This document shows, one piece after another, positions 14,755 to 23,305 of a DNA stretch of 23,510 nucleotides. Position numbers and translations under genes: made by a program. Each line of letters opens with the position of its first letter. Positions within the stretch are counted from its first letter, which is position 1. The stretch is from UBA2767 sp964194535 (GTDB taxonomy: Bacteria > Pseudomonadota > Alphaproteobacteria > Rhizobiales > Methyloligellaceae). Below the pieces are notes generated by a model. The model was not told the origin of the DNA. It ran no database searches and saw only the letters and a list, made by a program, of their open reading frames with translations. Location of the stretch: positions 1 through 23,510 of the forward strand of contig CAXMMX010000106.1 in assembly GCA_964194535.1 (NCBI GenBank). The letters run 5' to 3'.

Positions 14755-14850
14755 CGTCCGCGAATCTTGTGCCCCGGTATAAGTACCTGGCGGGAACGCC
14801 TGTCGCTTTGAAGGGCCGGTTAAAACTGATAAACCGAGGCGTTTCATAAG

Positions 14851-16296
14851 ATGAGGATCAGGAGCTTGAAGCATCGGAAGATCAGTCTTGGTTCAGCGGT
14901 TTTGGGCATCATGGCATATGCCGTTCTGGGCCTGGCAGGCGCATTGAACGCGCAGCAGCAAATTGTGCCATCGAGTGAGACCGAAGTCCGTCTCTCTTTC
15001 GCACCGGTGGTGAAACGTGCTGCTCCGGCTGTTGTAAATGTCTATGTGCGCCGGACAGTACACCAGCGCTCCTCGCCCTTCATCAATGATCCATTTTTTC
15101 GCCGATTTTTTGGAAAAGGCTTCGGAATGCCCCGAAAAAGGGTGGAGAACTCGCTCGGTTCAGGTGTCATTGTCAGACCTGACGGGGTCATTGTCACAAA
15201 TTACCATGTCATCAAGGCGCGCGGTGAGGCCCAGATCAAGGTGGCGTTGTCGGACAAAAGAGAGTTTCCAGCCCGCGTGATCCTTAAAGATGAGCGTACT
15301 GATCTGGCAGTGCTCAGACTCGACGCACCGGGCGTCACATTTCCATTTCTTGATTTTGAAGACTCCGAAGGCCTGCAAGTGGGAGACATCGTGCTGGCCA
15401 TTGGCAACCCGTTCGGCGTCGGGCAAACGGTTACGAGCGGTATCGTTTCAGCTTTGGCCCGCACGCGTGCGGGTATTTCCGACTATCAATTTTTCATCCA
15501 GACGGATGCCGCCATCAATCCGGGCAATTCCGGTGGCGCGCTTGTTGACATGGACGGCAGGCTCGTTGGCATCAATACCGCGATATTTTCAAGATCAGGA
15601 GGTTCGCTCGGCATTGGTTTTGCCATTCCCTCCAACATGGTCCGCCAGGTTGTGAAGTCAGCCCTGAAGGGTGACAAGATCAAGCGGCCCTGGTTTGGCG
15701 CTAAATTACAAAGGGTGACGCCCGATATTTCAGAGTCTCTTGGGCTGGACCGGCCTGTGGGCGCCTTGATCAAGCAGGTGAGAAAAAATAGTCCCGCGGC
15801 GCTATCAAAGTTGCGGCCGGGCGATGTCATTGTCGGCGTTAACGGAAAAGAAGTCGTCGATCCACCAGCTTTTCGTTATCGATTCTCCACCAAGCCCCTT
15901 GGCGGTTCGGTCCCGCTTGGCGTCGTGCGCGATGGACGCGCAATAACCGTCATGGTGCGCTTGCGCGAAGCGCCGGAAATACCGCTCCGGGATGAAACCG
16001 AACTTGATGGCCAAAATCCTTTTGCGGGCGCAAGAGTAGCCAATCTGTCACCGGCGCTTGCGGAGGAGCTGTCCATCGACGAAGAAGCCTACGGGGTTAT
16101 CGTTATGGATATTCAACGTGGATCGCCGGCGAGCAGGACACGATTCCTGCGTCCAGGCGATATTGTCGTGGCGATCAATGGGGAGCGGGTGGAATCTGTG
16201 AAACACCTCGCGCAAATCGTAAATCTGGACGTGCATCAGTGGCGTGTCAGTATCAAGCGCAAAGAGCGTCTTCTTACAGTCGTTATTGGCGGCTGA
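14851..16296 (+). CDS. Periplasmic Do/HtrA-type serine protease with two PDZ domains
   Basis: Trypsin-like (S1C) periplasmic protease/chaperone for damaged envelope proteins. The product is 481 residues. A basic N terminus and hydrophobic stretch (about 11-34) form a signal sequence ending near LNA. The catalytic triad is complete: His119 in TNYHVI, Asp151 in RTDLAVL, Ser227 in GNSGG. A Pro/Phe/Arg-rich loop before the core (NDPFFRRFFGK) matches the LA loop. Two PDZ domains follow, about 283-370 and 395-478. It starts a new unit after the rplQ terminator, and rarA follows after only 3 bases. DegP, DegQ and MucD are not separable by eye, so no symbol is given. Confidence 0.93.
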   Translation: MRIRSLKHRKISLGSAVLGIMAYAVLGLAGALNAQQQIVPSSETEVRLSFAPVVKRAAPAVVNVYVRRTVHQRSSPFINDPFFRRFFGKGFGMPRKRVENSLGSGVIVRPDGVIVTNYHVIKARGEAQIKVALSDKREFPARVILKDERTDLAVLRLDAPGVTFPFLDFEDSEGLQVGDIVLAIGNPFGVGQTVTSGIVSALARTRAGISDYQFFIQTDAAINPGNSGGALVDMDGRLVGINTAIFSRSGGSLGIGFAIPSNMVRQVVKSALKGDKIKRPWFGAKLQRVTPDISESLGLDRPVGALIKQVRKNSPAALSKLRPGDVIVGVNGKEVVDPPAFRYRFSTKPLGGSVPLGVVRDGRAITVMVRLREAPEIPLRDETELDGQNPFAGARVANLSPALAEELSIDEEAYGVIVMDIQRGSPASRTRFLRPGDIVVAINGERVESVKHLAQIVNLDVHQWRVSIKRKERLLTVVIGG

Positions 16297-16299
16297 AGC

Positions 16300-17631
16300 A
16301 TGGCGCCTTCTGAAACAGCTTCCCTTTTTGAAGCCGACGGACTGGCGGATGGCGCACCCCGTCCCCTGGCTGACCGGCTCCGCCCGAATACACTTGGCTT
16401 TGTTGTTGGACAATCACATTTGCTGGGATCGCAGGGTATCCTCACGCGAATGATTGAGGCGGGCCGACTTTCATCGGTGATTTTCTGGGGGCCGCCGGGG
16501 ACGGGCAAAACCACGATTGCGAGATTGCTTGCAAAGCATACAGAGCATCATTTTGAACAGCTCTCGGCGATTCATTCCGGCGTGCAGGATTTACGCAAAA
16601 TCTTCGAGGCTGCGCGAACCCGCAGGCGTGATGGGCTGGGGAGCGTGCTGTTCGTGGATGAGGTCCACCGCTTTAACAAATCTCAACAAGATTCTTTTCT
16701 CCCGGTTATGGAAGACGGGACGATCGTGCTCATTGGCGCGACGACGGAGAATCCGTCCTTCGAGCTGAATTCCGCTCTTCTGTCCCGCGCCAGTGTGCTC
16801 ACGCTTAATCGCCTGGATGGTGAGGCGCTGGAAGTGTTGCTTTGCCGTGCCGAAGCGGAGGAGGGAAGAGATCTTCTGCTTGAACCAGACGTTCGTGATG
16901 CGCTGAAAACCATGGCCGATGGCGATGGCCGCGCTTTGCTGAATCTGGCTGAAGAAATTTTTATTGCCACCAGGCCCGATAGCGCGCCGCTAACGCTACA
17001 AGTGTTGAGCGCACTCGTGCAACGCCGTGCGCCATTGTACGACAAGGGGCAGGACGGGCACTACAATCTCATCAGTGCCCTGCACAAATCAGTACGTGGT
17101 TCAGACCCCGATGCAGCGCTTTACTGGCTGGCACGGATGTTCGCAGGCGGTGAGGACCCCCTCTATATCGCACGCCGTCTCGTGCGCATGGCGGTTGAGG
17201 ATATCGGGATGGCCGATCCGCAGGCTTTGCTACAGACCAATGCCGCCAAGGATGCCTATCATTTTCTCGGCAGTCCCGAGGGCGAGTTGGCGCTGGCCCA
17301 GGCGACCGTTTATCTGGCAATGGCGCCTAAATCCAATGCCGCATATGCAGCGTTCAAGTCAGCAGGGCGCCTGGCTCGTGATGGCGGATCGTTGCCTCCA
17401 CCCAAGCATATTCTGAATGCACCCACGCAGCTTATGAAGGATGAGGGCTATGGGGCGGGTTATGAGTATGATCACAATGTTGAGGGAGGTGTCTCAGGGC
17501 AGAATTATTTCCCGGACGGCCTGGCGCGGGAGGAATTCTACCAACCCACGGATCGCGGCTTCGAGCTGGAAATCAGAAAGCGGCTCGACGATTGGTCCCA
17601 GATGCACCAGAAACGTGGTGCAGGGCATTGA
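16300..17631 (+). CDS. rarA: Replication-associated recombination protein A (AAA+ ATPase)
   Basis: RarA (MgsA/WHIP family) is a clamp-loader-like ATPase acting at stalled replication forks. The product is 443 residues. Walker A is GPPGTGKT at residues 64-71, Walker B is VLFVDE ending at Asp120-Glu121, and sensor 1 lies in LIGATTENPSFELNSALLSR. The C-terminal tetramer region has LISALHKSVRGSDPDAALYW, RMAVEDIGMADPQA and LGSPEGELALAQ, then the ending GGVSGQNYFPDGL, all RarA signatures. It follows the protease stop by 3 bases, so the two are probably co-transcribed. Confidence 0.97.
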   Translation: MAPSETASLFEADGLADGAPRPLADRLRPNTLGFVVGQSHLLGSQGILTRMIEAGRLSSVIFWGPPGTGKTTIARLLAKHTEHHFEQLSAIHSGVQDLRKIFEAARTRRRDGLGSVLFVDEVHRFNKSQQDSFLPVMEDGTIVLIGATTENPSFELNSALLSRASVLTLNRLDGEALEVLLCRAEAEEGRDLLLEPDVRDALKTMADGDGRALLNLAEEIFIATRPDSAPLTLQVLSALVQRRAPLYDKGQDGHYNLISALHKSVRGSDPDAALYWLARMFAGGEDPLYIARRLVRMAVEDIGMADPQALLQTNAAKDAYHFLGSPEGELALAQATVYLAMAPKSNAAYAAFKSAGRLARDGGSLPPPKHILNAPTQLMKDEGYGAGYEYDHNVEGGVSGQNYFPDGLAREEFYQPTDRGFELEIRKRLDDWSQMHQKRGAGH

Positions 17632-17678
17632 TATAATCGCCGTTGCAAAATCTTTTTTACCAACGGAGATCGCGGCAT

Positions 17679-18935
17679 ATGATCGTTAGCCTCGCCGAAC
17701 TCGTTATTCTCGGCCTTATTGTCGACTGGAGCTTTCGCAAGCTGACTATTCCAGGTTTGGTTGGCATGCTCCTGTTGGGCGTAGCATTCGGTCCATATTT
17801 TCTGGACTGGGTTGATCGCGACCTTTTGAGCGCGTCAGGTGACTGGCGCCTGATTGCGTTGATTGTCATCCTGCTCAGGGCCGGATTTGAGTTAAGCAAG
17901 GAGACACTCAATAGGGTCGGTATGCGCGTGCTGCTGCTGTCCGCGGTGCCGGCGATTATAGAAGGTGCGGCCATCACGGTGCTCGGGCCGCCGCTGCTTG
18001 GTCTGACCTATCTACAGTCGGCTGTTTTGGGTTCGGTTTTAGCAGCGGTTTCACCTGCCGTCGTGGTGCCTATGATGATCCGTTTCATTGAGCGGCGCAT
18101 GGGAGCGGAAAAAGGCATTCCCACGATGGTGCTAGCCGCGTCCTCCATCGATGATGTGTTTGTCATTGTGATCTACAACGTTCTCGTCGGAATTCTCGCC
18201 GGAACGGACGTGAATCTTGCGTGGGCAACCGTCGGCATACCAATCTCCATCATCCTTGGCATCGCGGTCGGTATTATCGTCGGGCTCGTCCTGATGCGCC
18301 TGTTTCAGCGTTTCAATCCCCGCGCAACCAAACGTGTTCTGGTTGTGCTCGGGCTTTCGGTGCTTCTGGTGCGGATCGAACATCTGGCGAGCGGATGGGT
18401 TCCGTTCGCCGCGCTGCTCGCCGTCATGGCGATCGGTTTCATCATCCTGGAAAAGGATGAGCATATAGCGCACGAGATTTCAGCCAAGCTGGGCAAGATC
18501 TGGGTGTTTGCCGAGATCATCCTGTTCACCATGGTGGGTACGCAGGTTAATGTTCCCGTCGCCCTGCAAGCGGGACTGGCCGGTGCCGTTGTCATTGCTC
18601 TGGGGCTGGTGGCGCGGAGCATCGGTACATGGGCCTGTCTTCTCGGAAGCGACCTCAACCGCGGCGAGCGGGCGTTCGTAGTGATAGCCTACCTGCCCAA
18701 GGCTACCGTACAGGCGGCAATCGGCGGCGGCGCTCTGATTGCTATGAAAAGCGCCGGCATGGACGCCGGCCCGGGTGAGGTAATACTGGCAGTTGCCGTC
18801 TTGTCGATTCTGCTTACCGCACCCCTTGGCGCTTGGGCGATCGCGATCACCGGCGAATGGTGGCTGACCGAAGCTCCGCCGTCCGTTCGCGCCTCACGTG
18901 ACGCGGTGATTGAGAGCGAGGGAATAGAGGATTGA
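17679..18935 (+). CDS. Cation:proton antiporter (Na+/H+ exchanger family)
   Basis: Inner-membrane monovalent cation/H+ antiporter of the Na+/H+ exchanger family (PF00999). From ATG 17679 it has 418 residues and about twelve hydrophobic segments, starting at residue 1. The conserved SPAVVVPMM segment (about 125-133) is followed by the ion-binding pair Asp158-Asp159 in SSIDDVFVIVIYN, an Asp-Asp motif as in electrogenic exchangers. A C-terminal conserved helix reads YLPKATVQAAIGGGAL. GGAG 17665-17668 lies 10 bases before this ATG; a TTG at 17643 would add twelve residues and is less likely. Substrate (Na+, K+ or Li+) cannot be read from sequence. It sits 47 bases after rarA. Confidence 0.9.
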   Translation: MIVSLAELVILGLIVDWSFRKLTIPGLVGMLLLGVAFGPYFLDWVDRDLLSASGDWRLIALIVILLRAGFELSKETLNRVGMRVLLLSAVPAIIEGAAITVLGPPLLGLTYLQSAVLGSVLAAVSPAVVVPMMIRFIERRMGAEKGIPTMVLAASSIDDVFVIVIYNVLVGILAGTDVNLAWATVGIPISIILGIAVGIIVGLVLMRLFQRFNPRATKRVLVVLGLSVLLVRIEHLASGWVPFAALLAVMAIGFIILEKDEHIAHEISAKLGKIWVFAEIILFTMVGTQVNVPVALQAGLAGAVVIALGLVARSIGTWACLLGSDLNRGERAFVVIAYLPKATVQAAIGGGALIAMKSAGMDAGPGEVILAVAVLSILLTAPLGAWAIAITGEWWLTEAPPSVRASRDAVIESEGIED

Positions 18936-18980
18936 TGTTTTGCCCCCCGCATCTCGTCTAACAGTTTCCGGTATGGGATC

Positions 18981-19982
18981 ATGAGCGGCGTGGAAACAAA
19001 ACAGGTTGGTGCCGACGAGGACGGCATCCGGCTCGACCGATGGTTTCGGGCGCACTATCCATCCGTTCCCCACGGGGCATTACAGAAATGGCTGCGAACG
19101 GGGCAGGTGCGTGTGGATGGCGGGCGCGCCAAGGCCAGTGTCCGGCTGGAAGCCGGACAGAGAGTTCGGGTGCCTCCAATGCGTACCGGCAGCGCCAAAT
19201 CGCGCACAACCCGGGCCACAACACGCCCGTCTCTCTCTGCCGGGGATCTGCACTTCATCCAGGAGCTGGTGATCTACAAGGACAGCCATGTCCTGGCGAT
19301 CAACAAGCCGGCTGGCCTGGCAGTGCAGGGTGGAACCAAGACGTCCCGGCATGTCGATGGCCTTCTCGATGGATTGCGGTTTGACGCACAAGAACGTCCC
19401 CGCCTCGTGCACCGGCTGGATAAAGACACCAGCGGCGTTCTTCTGCTGGCGCGGGACCGGGGAAGCGCCTCTGCCCTTGGGGATGAGCTTAAGACCCGCG
19501 AGGCGCGCAAAACATATTGGGCGCTTTTGAACGGTGTGCCCTCGCCGCAGCGCGGAGAGATTGATCTTCCCCTGGTGAAAAAAGGCGGCGCGCAATCAGA
19601 GCGGGTTCATGTGGCGGAAGAAAATGAGGATGGAGCAAGGCACGCGGTAACGCGTTACGCCGTGATTGAGCCTGCCGGAAGCAAACTCTGCTGGGCCGCA
19701 TTATGGCCTCTGACGGGGCGCACGCACCAGCTTCGCGCGCATATGGCGGCGATTGGGCACCCGGTCGTCGGAGATGGCAAGTATGGAGGAAGAGAGGCGC
19801 ATCCCGGCGGTGAAATCGACAGCAGTCTGCACCTGCACGCGCGCAAGATTGAATTTGCCAACCCTTCAGGCAATGGCAGGCTGAGCATCACGGCAGAATT
19901 GCCGGACCATATGCGCAAGACATGGGGGCTGTTTGGGTTTGATCCTGACCTGGCGGATGAAATTGACGAGGATGAATTTTAG
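18981..19982 (+). CDS. RluA-family 23S rRNA pseudouridine synthase (RluC-like)
   Basis: Converts uridine to pseudouridine in rRNA. The product is 333 residues. An S4 RNA-binding domain spans about residues 15-65 (GIRLDRWFRAHYPS, GQVRVDGGRAK). The catalytic domain has VLAINKPAGLAVQGG, the motif HRLDKDTSGVLLLA with catalytic Asp147, and PLTGRTHQLRAHMAAIGHP followed by GDGKYGG. Length and the S4 domain favour RluC, but RluD or another family member is possible, so no symbol is assigned. It starts 45 bases after the antiporter with a weak ribosome binding site. Its TAG stop (19980-19982) is formed partly by the first base of a 160-bp palindromic insertion. Confidence 0.92.
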   Translation: MSGVETKQVGADEDGIRLDRWFRAHYPSVPHGALQKWLRTGQVRVDGGRAKASVRLEAGQRVRVPPMRTGSAKSRTTRATTRPSLSAGDLHFIQELVIYKDSHVLAINKPAGLAVQGGTKTSRHVDGLLDGLRFDAQERPRLVHRLDKDTSGVLLLARDRGSASALGDELKTREARKTYWALLNGVPSPQRGEIDLPLVKKGGAQSERVHVAEENEDGARHAVTRYAVIEPAGSKLCWAALWPLTGRTHQLRAHMAAIGHPVVGDGKYGGREAHPGGEIDSSLHLHARKIEFANPSGNGRLSITAELPDHMRKTWGLFGFDPDLADEIDEDEF

Positions 19983-20141
19983 GGTCTGTGGACAGTTTAG
20001 GTTGCGGTGATGGTTTATCCAGATTGCCCCCCTCTCGCAGCATTTGTCGTTGAATATGCCCGGCATGTCCTGCCTCCTCATGCTACGATAGAGAACCAAC
20101 CTGGCCAAACCAGCGCCATAACCTTAACTGACCACAGACCC
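19982..20141. mobile_element. 160-bp miniature inverted-repeat element (MITE), TA-flanked
   Basis: The whole stretch is an imperfect palindrome. Its ends GGGTCTGTGG (19982-19991) and CCACAGACCC (20132-20141) are perfect inverted repeats. The first 22 bases match the reverse complement of the last 22 with only two mismatches, and the outer 60 bases match at 45 of 60. The centre is ATGCC/GGCAT around one C. It is flanked on both sides by TA (19980-19981 and 20142-20143), the likely target duplication, as left by IS630/Tc1-type or some IS5-type transposases. It encodes no transposase and would fold into one long hairpin if transcribed. The family is inferred from shape; no parent element is visible. 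Confidence 0.8.
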
Positions 20142-20147
20142 TAGCCC

Positions 20148-20834
20148 ATGACCCCGCGACTTATCATTTTCGATTGCGACGGCACTCTTGTGGATAGCCA
20201 GCACCTGATTGTGGCGGCCATGGAGCAAGCATTCGAAGCGGCCAAACGCCCGCCCCCGCCAAGAGATGACATCCTTGGCATTGTCGGCCTCTCTTTACCC
20301 GAAGCCATCTGGCGGTTGTCGGGTGGGGATGACGAGGAGGCCGTGATGAAAATCTCGGACGGGTACAGGAATGCCTTTGGTGCGCTGCGCCAGGACCCGG
20401 AGAATAATGAACCCATGTACGAAGGTGCGCGTGAGGCAATTCTTCATTTGAGCGAGCATGACAATATCGTCCTTGGTATCGCGACGGGCAAATCCCGCCG
20501 CGGCGTAGATAGATTACTCGATCGGTTTGATCTCACGCCATGTTTCTCCACTATCCAGACGGCTGACGATGCCCCTTCAAAACCCCATCCGGGTATGATC
20601 GAACGGGCAATTGACGAAACGGGCGCCAGCGCCGCCAATACTGTCATGATCGGTGACACGACGTTCGATATGGAAATGGCACGCAATGCCGGGGTCAGGG
20701 GCCTCGGCGTATCATGGGGCTATCACCCGGTAAATCTGCTGGAGCAGGCTGGTGTTCACGGCATTGCCGATGATTACCAGGCCTTGCTGAACATGCTGGA
20801 AGATATGTTCGCGGCCAAGAGCGCGGCGGGGTGA
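20148..20834 (+). CDS. HAD-superfamily phosphatase, phosphoglycolate-phosphatase-like
   Basis: Haloacid-dehalogenase subfamily IA phosphatase. The product is 228 residues. Motif I is FDCDGTLVDS with nucleophile Asp9 and Asp11; motif II is IATGKSR with Thr113; motif III has Lys145 in SKPHPGM; motif IV is IGDTTFDMEMA with Asp170 and Asp174. A helical cap domain lies between about residues 17 and 95. The substrate is unclear; relatives include Gph and pyrophosphatase-like proteins. The start is ATG 20148, only 4 bases after the right TA of the MITE, with no obvious ribosome binding site. Without the MITE this start would be 3 bases after the upstream gene's stop. Confidence 0.9.
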   Translation: MTPRLIIFDCDGTLVDSQHLIVAAMEQAFEAAKRPPPPRDDILGIVGLSLPEAIWRLSGGDDEEAVMKISDGYRNAFGALRQDPENNEPMYEGAREAILHLSEHDNIVLGIATGKSRRGVDRLLDRFDLTPCFSTIQTADDAPSKPHPGMIERAIDETGASAANTVMIGDTTFDMEMARNAGVRGLGVSWGYHPVNLLEQAGVHGIADDYQALLNMLEDMFAAKSAAG

Positions 20835-20840
20835 ACTCCC

Positions 20841-21554
20841 GTGGCTGAAAGCACTCTCCCAAAGCGCTTTTACGACACCGTAACCCTCGAAGAAGGACCT
20901 GATGGTGTCGCGATTCTTCTGGACAAGCAGAGAGTACGGACCCCTGCGCGCGCTGAACTGCGCGTCGCGGGTACGGTTCTTGCGAAGGAAATCGCGCGCG
21001 AATGGGACGATCAGGGCGAGAATATCGACCCGGACACCATGCCGATGACCAGGCGCGCCAATACGGCGCTCGACCGCGTGTGCGGACGCGAAGCGGAGGT
21101 GGTCAAAGAACTCGCCGGCTATGCGGGCGCGGACCTGCTCTGTTATCGCGCGCAAAGCCCCGAGGGCCTTGTCGATCTGCAATGCGCCCATTGGGACCCG
21201 GTTCTGTCCTGGGTAAAGACCAGCTTCGGCGCTGCTTTCGAGGTTCACACCGGCATCTCTCACATCGACCAGCCTGCACAGGCTCTGGCGATCATCAGCA
21301 ATGCTTTCGCGGACTATAGTCCTTTCGAACTGACGCCCCTGCACACCATGACGACACTCACCGGCTCCGCATTGCTCACTCTGGCGCATGCAAAAGGCCA
21401 TCTCGATGCGGATCAGCTCTGGGCCGCGGCCCATGTGGATGAGGACTGGCAAATTCAAAAATGGGGTGAGGACGCGGAGGCTGCCGGGCGGCGCACGGCC
21501 CGGCGCTCTGAAATGGAAGCGGATATCCGGTTCCTGGAGCTTGTGAAGTCATAA
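20841..21554 (+). CDS. ATP12-type F1-ATPase assembly chaperone (GTG start)
   Basis: ATP12 family chaperone (PF07542), which in mitochondria binds the F1 alpha subunit during ATP synthase assembly; alphaproteobacteria carry the same family. The product is 237 residues. Recognisable parts are KRFYDTVTLEE, the segment IAREWDDQGENIDPDTMPMTR (about 50-69), LLCYRAQSPEGLVDLQ, and the C-terminal HVDEDWQIQKWGEDAEA. The start is GTG 20841, 6 bases after the HAD gene, so the two are likely co-transcribed; GGGGTGA overlapping the upstream stop may serve as ribosome binding site. This gene pair is common in alphaproteobacteria. Confidence 0.93.
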   Translation: MAESTLPKRFYDTVTLEEGPDGVAILLDKQRVRTPARAELRVAGTVLAKEIAREWDDQGENIDPDTMPMTRRANTALDRVCGREAEVVKELAGYAGADLLCYRAQSPEGLVDLQCAHWDPVLSWVKTSFGAAFEVHTGISHIDQPAQALAIISNAFADYSPFELTPLHTMTTLTGSALLTLAHAKGHLDADQLWAAAHVDEDWQIQKWGEDAEAAGRRTARRSEMEADIRFLELVKS

Positions 21555-21609
21555 GGGCATTAAGACATAAAGACGCGCACCGCTTCGCATGAACATATCC
21601 GCATGCTAT

Positions 21610-21637
21610 TCACGAATGTGTCGTGAGTCTGTCACGA
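21610..21637. promoter_or_regulatory. Three alternating TCACGA half-sites upstream of pccB
   Basis: TCACGA at 21610-21615, its reverse complement TCGTGA at 21621-21626, and TCACGA again at 21632-21637. Spacers are exactly 5 bases each, so repeats recur every 11 bases, about one helical turn. The last ends 20 bases before the pccB start. This could be an operator for a dimeric regulator of pccB or alternative mRNA hairpins. No matching regulator is encoded in the window. Confidence 0.4.
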
Positions 21638-21657
21638 GATGAACGGGATGGGCATCC

Positions 21658-23190
21658 ATGAAAGAAATCATCGACGAGTTGGAACAGCGCCGCGCCATTG
21701 CGCGCTTGGGGGGCGGGCAGAAACGCATCGATGCCCAGCATAAGCGCGGCAAGCTGACGGCGCGCGAACGCATCGAGCTTCTGCTGGATAAAGACTCGTT
21801 CGAGGAGTTCGACATGTATGTCGAACACCGCTGTACCGATTTCGGCATGGAGGGGAAGAAAATCCCCGGTGACGGCGTGGTCACCGGCTGGGGCACCATA
21901 AACGGCCGCGTTGTCTATCTGTTTGCCAAGGATTTCACCGTGTTCGGCGGCTCGCTGTCGCGCACCCACGCGGAGAAAATCAACAAGGTTCAGGATATGG
22001 CGCTGCGCAACCGGGCACCCATCATCGGCGTGTTCGATGCCGGCGGCGCGCGCATACAGGAAGGCGTCGATGCGCTTGGCGGCTATGGCGAGGTGTTCTG
22101 GCGCAACGTGCAAGCGTCCGGCGTCATTCCGCAAATTTCCATCATCATGGGCCCGTGCGCGGGCGGCGATGTGTATTCCCCGGCCATGACCGATTTCATC
22201 TTCATGGTGAAGGACACCAGCTACATGTTCGTCACCGGTCCCGATGTGGTCAAAACCGTAACCAATGAAGAGGTTAGCGCGGAGGAACTTGGCGGCGCCA
22301 GTATTCACACCACGAAATCCTCCATCGCCGACGGTGCGTTCGAAAATGACGTGGAGACGCTGTTGCAAATCCGCCGGCTGATGGATTTCCTGCCCTCCAG
22401 CAACATTTCCGGCGTGCCGGAATTGCCCACGCGCGACAAGCCGGACCGGGTTGAGATGTCGCTCGACACGCTGATTCCCGACAATCCGAACCAGCCTTAC
22501 GACATCAAGGAACTGATCCTGAAAGTTTCCGATGAAGGCGATTTCTTCGAAATCCAGGAAAATTTTGCCAAGAACATCGTCACCGGGTTCGGGCGCATGG
22601 AGGGCCGCACGGTGGGCTTTGTCGCCAACCAGCCCATGGTGCTTGCCGGAGTGCTGGATTCAGACGCCTCGCGCAAGGGGGCGCGTTTCGTGCGCTTCTG
22701 CGACTGTTTCTCTATTCCCATTGTCACATTCGTCGACGTGCCCGGTTTCCTGCCCGGCACGGGCCAGGAATATGGCGGGCTGATCAAGCACGGCGCCAAG
22801 CTGCTTTACGCTTACTCGGAAGCCACGGTGCCGAAGGTGACGGTGATCACGCGCAAGGCCTATGGCGGGGCCTATGACGTCATGGCGTCTAAGCATATCC
22901 GGGCTGATGTGAACTATGCCTGGCCGAGCGCCGAGATCGCGGTGATGGGGCCGAAAGGCGCGGTGGAAATTCTCTATCGCTCAGAGCTCGGCGATAAAAA
23001 GAAGATCGCCAGGCGCGTCAAGGAGTATGAGGACCGCTTCGCCAACCCGTTCATCGCCGCCGAGCGCGGCTATATCGACGAGGTGATCATGCCGCGCAAT
23101 ACGCGTATGCGCGTGGTGCGCGCCCTCAACATGCTGCGCACGAAGAAGACCGAAAACCCGTGGAAGAAACACGGGAATATGCCTTTGTGA
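21658..23190 (+). CDS. pccB: Propionyl-CoA carboxylase beta chain (carboxyltransferase)
   Basis: Carboxyltransferase subunit of biotin-dependent propionyl-CoA carboxylase, making methylmalonyl-CoA from propionyl-CoA. The product is 510 residues, the usual length. The two crotonase-like halves are clear: GKLTARERIELLLDKDSFEE, KDFTVFGGSLSRTHAEKI, DAGGARIQEGVDALGGYGEV and GPCAGGDVYSPAMTDF in the first; VDVPGFLPGTGQEYGGLIKH and RKAYGGAYDVMASKH in the second. Asp407 in AYGGAYDVM matches the position that in actinobacterial enzymes favours propionyl-CoA. The biotin-carrying alpha chain is not in the window. It is separated from the chaperone gene by 103 bases and is probably its own unit, preceded by three TCACGA half-sites. 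Confidence 0.95.
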   Translation: MKEIIDELEQRRAIARLGGGQKRIDAQHKRGKLTARERIELLLDKDSFEEFDMYVEHRCTDFGMEGKKIPGDGVVTGWGTINGRVVYLFAKDFTVFGGSLSRTHAEKINKVQDMALRNRAPIIGVFDAGGARIQEGVDALGGYGEVFWRNVQASGVIPQISIIMGPCAGGDVYSPAMTDFIFMVKDTSYMFVTGPDVVKTVTNEEVSAEELGGASIHTTKSSIADGAFENDVETLLQIRRLMDFLPSSNISGVPELPTRDKPDRVEMSLDTLIPDNPNQPYDIKELILKVSDEGDFFEIQENFAKNIVTGFGRMEGRTVGFVANQPMVLAGVLDSDASRKGARFVRFCDCFSIPIVTFVDVPGFLPGTGQEYGGLIKHGAKLLYAYSEATVPKVTVITRKAYGGAYDVMASKHIRADVNYAWPSAEIAVMGPKGAVEILYRSELGDKKKIARRVKEYEDRFANPFIAAERGYIDEVIMPRNTRMRVVRALNMLRTKKTENPWKKHGNMPL

Positions 23191-23305
23191 TGGGTGAGTA
23201 ATTCAAGGGATTATTTCATATACTCGCTTGCATCTATAGCCTTTAGCTCACGAACAAATATTTTCACTAGAATTTTTACATCGCGTCACCACCCGACTCT
23301 TCCAT
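23191..23305. other. Non-coding, AT-richer spacer after pccB
   Basis: About 115 bases without a credible gene. GTGAGTA 23194-23200 can pair with TACTCGC 23221-23227 across a 20-base loop (one G-U), but no poly-T follows, so it is not a clear terminator. No promoter or RNA gene is recognised. The composition is more AT-rich than the coding DNA. Confidence 0.5.

Noticed and set aside
14793..14825. GGAAC at 14793-14797 with GGTT downstream, resembling an EcfG/general-stress promoter before the Do-like protease
   Set aside because: The spacing to the GTT-like element is about 19-20 bases rather than the usual 16-18, and the -10 part lacks the expected CGTT. The match is too weak to list.
14755..14850. 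TATAAG at 14778-14783 as a -10 element for the Do-like protease gene
   Set aside because: The matching -35 position reads CGTCCG, which is poor. A promoter must be near here, but I cannot place it.
19866..20108. Short minus-strand open frame inside the palindromic element
   Set aside because: It spans the end of the pseudouridine synthase gene and half of the MITE, has no transposase motif, and is best explained as chance.
20712..21458. Long antisense open frame across the HAD and ATP12 genes
   Set aside because: It crosses the junction of two recognised genes on the other strand and shows no family motif.
21610..22368. Long antisense open frame opposite the start of pccB
   Set aside because: It is wholly a shadow of pccB and its upstream region, with composition (His/Arg/Ala-rich) typical of a reverse-strand frame and no start signal.
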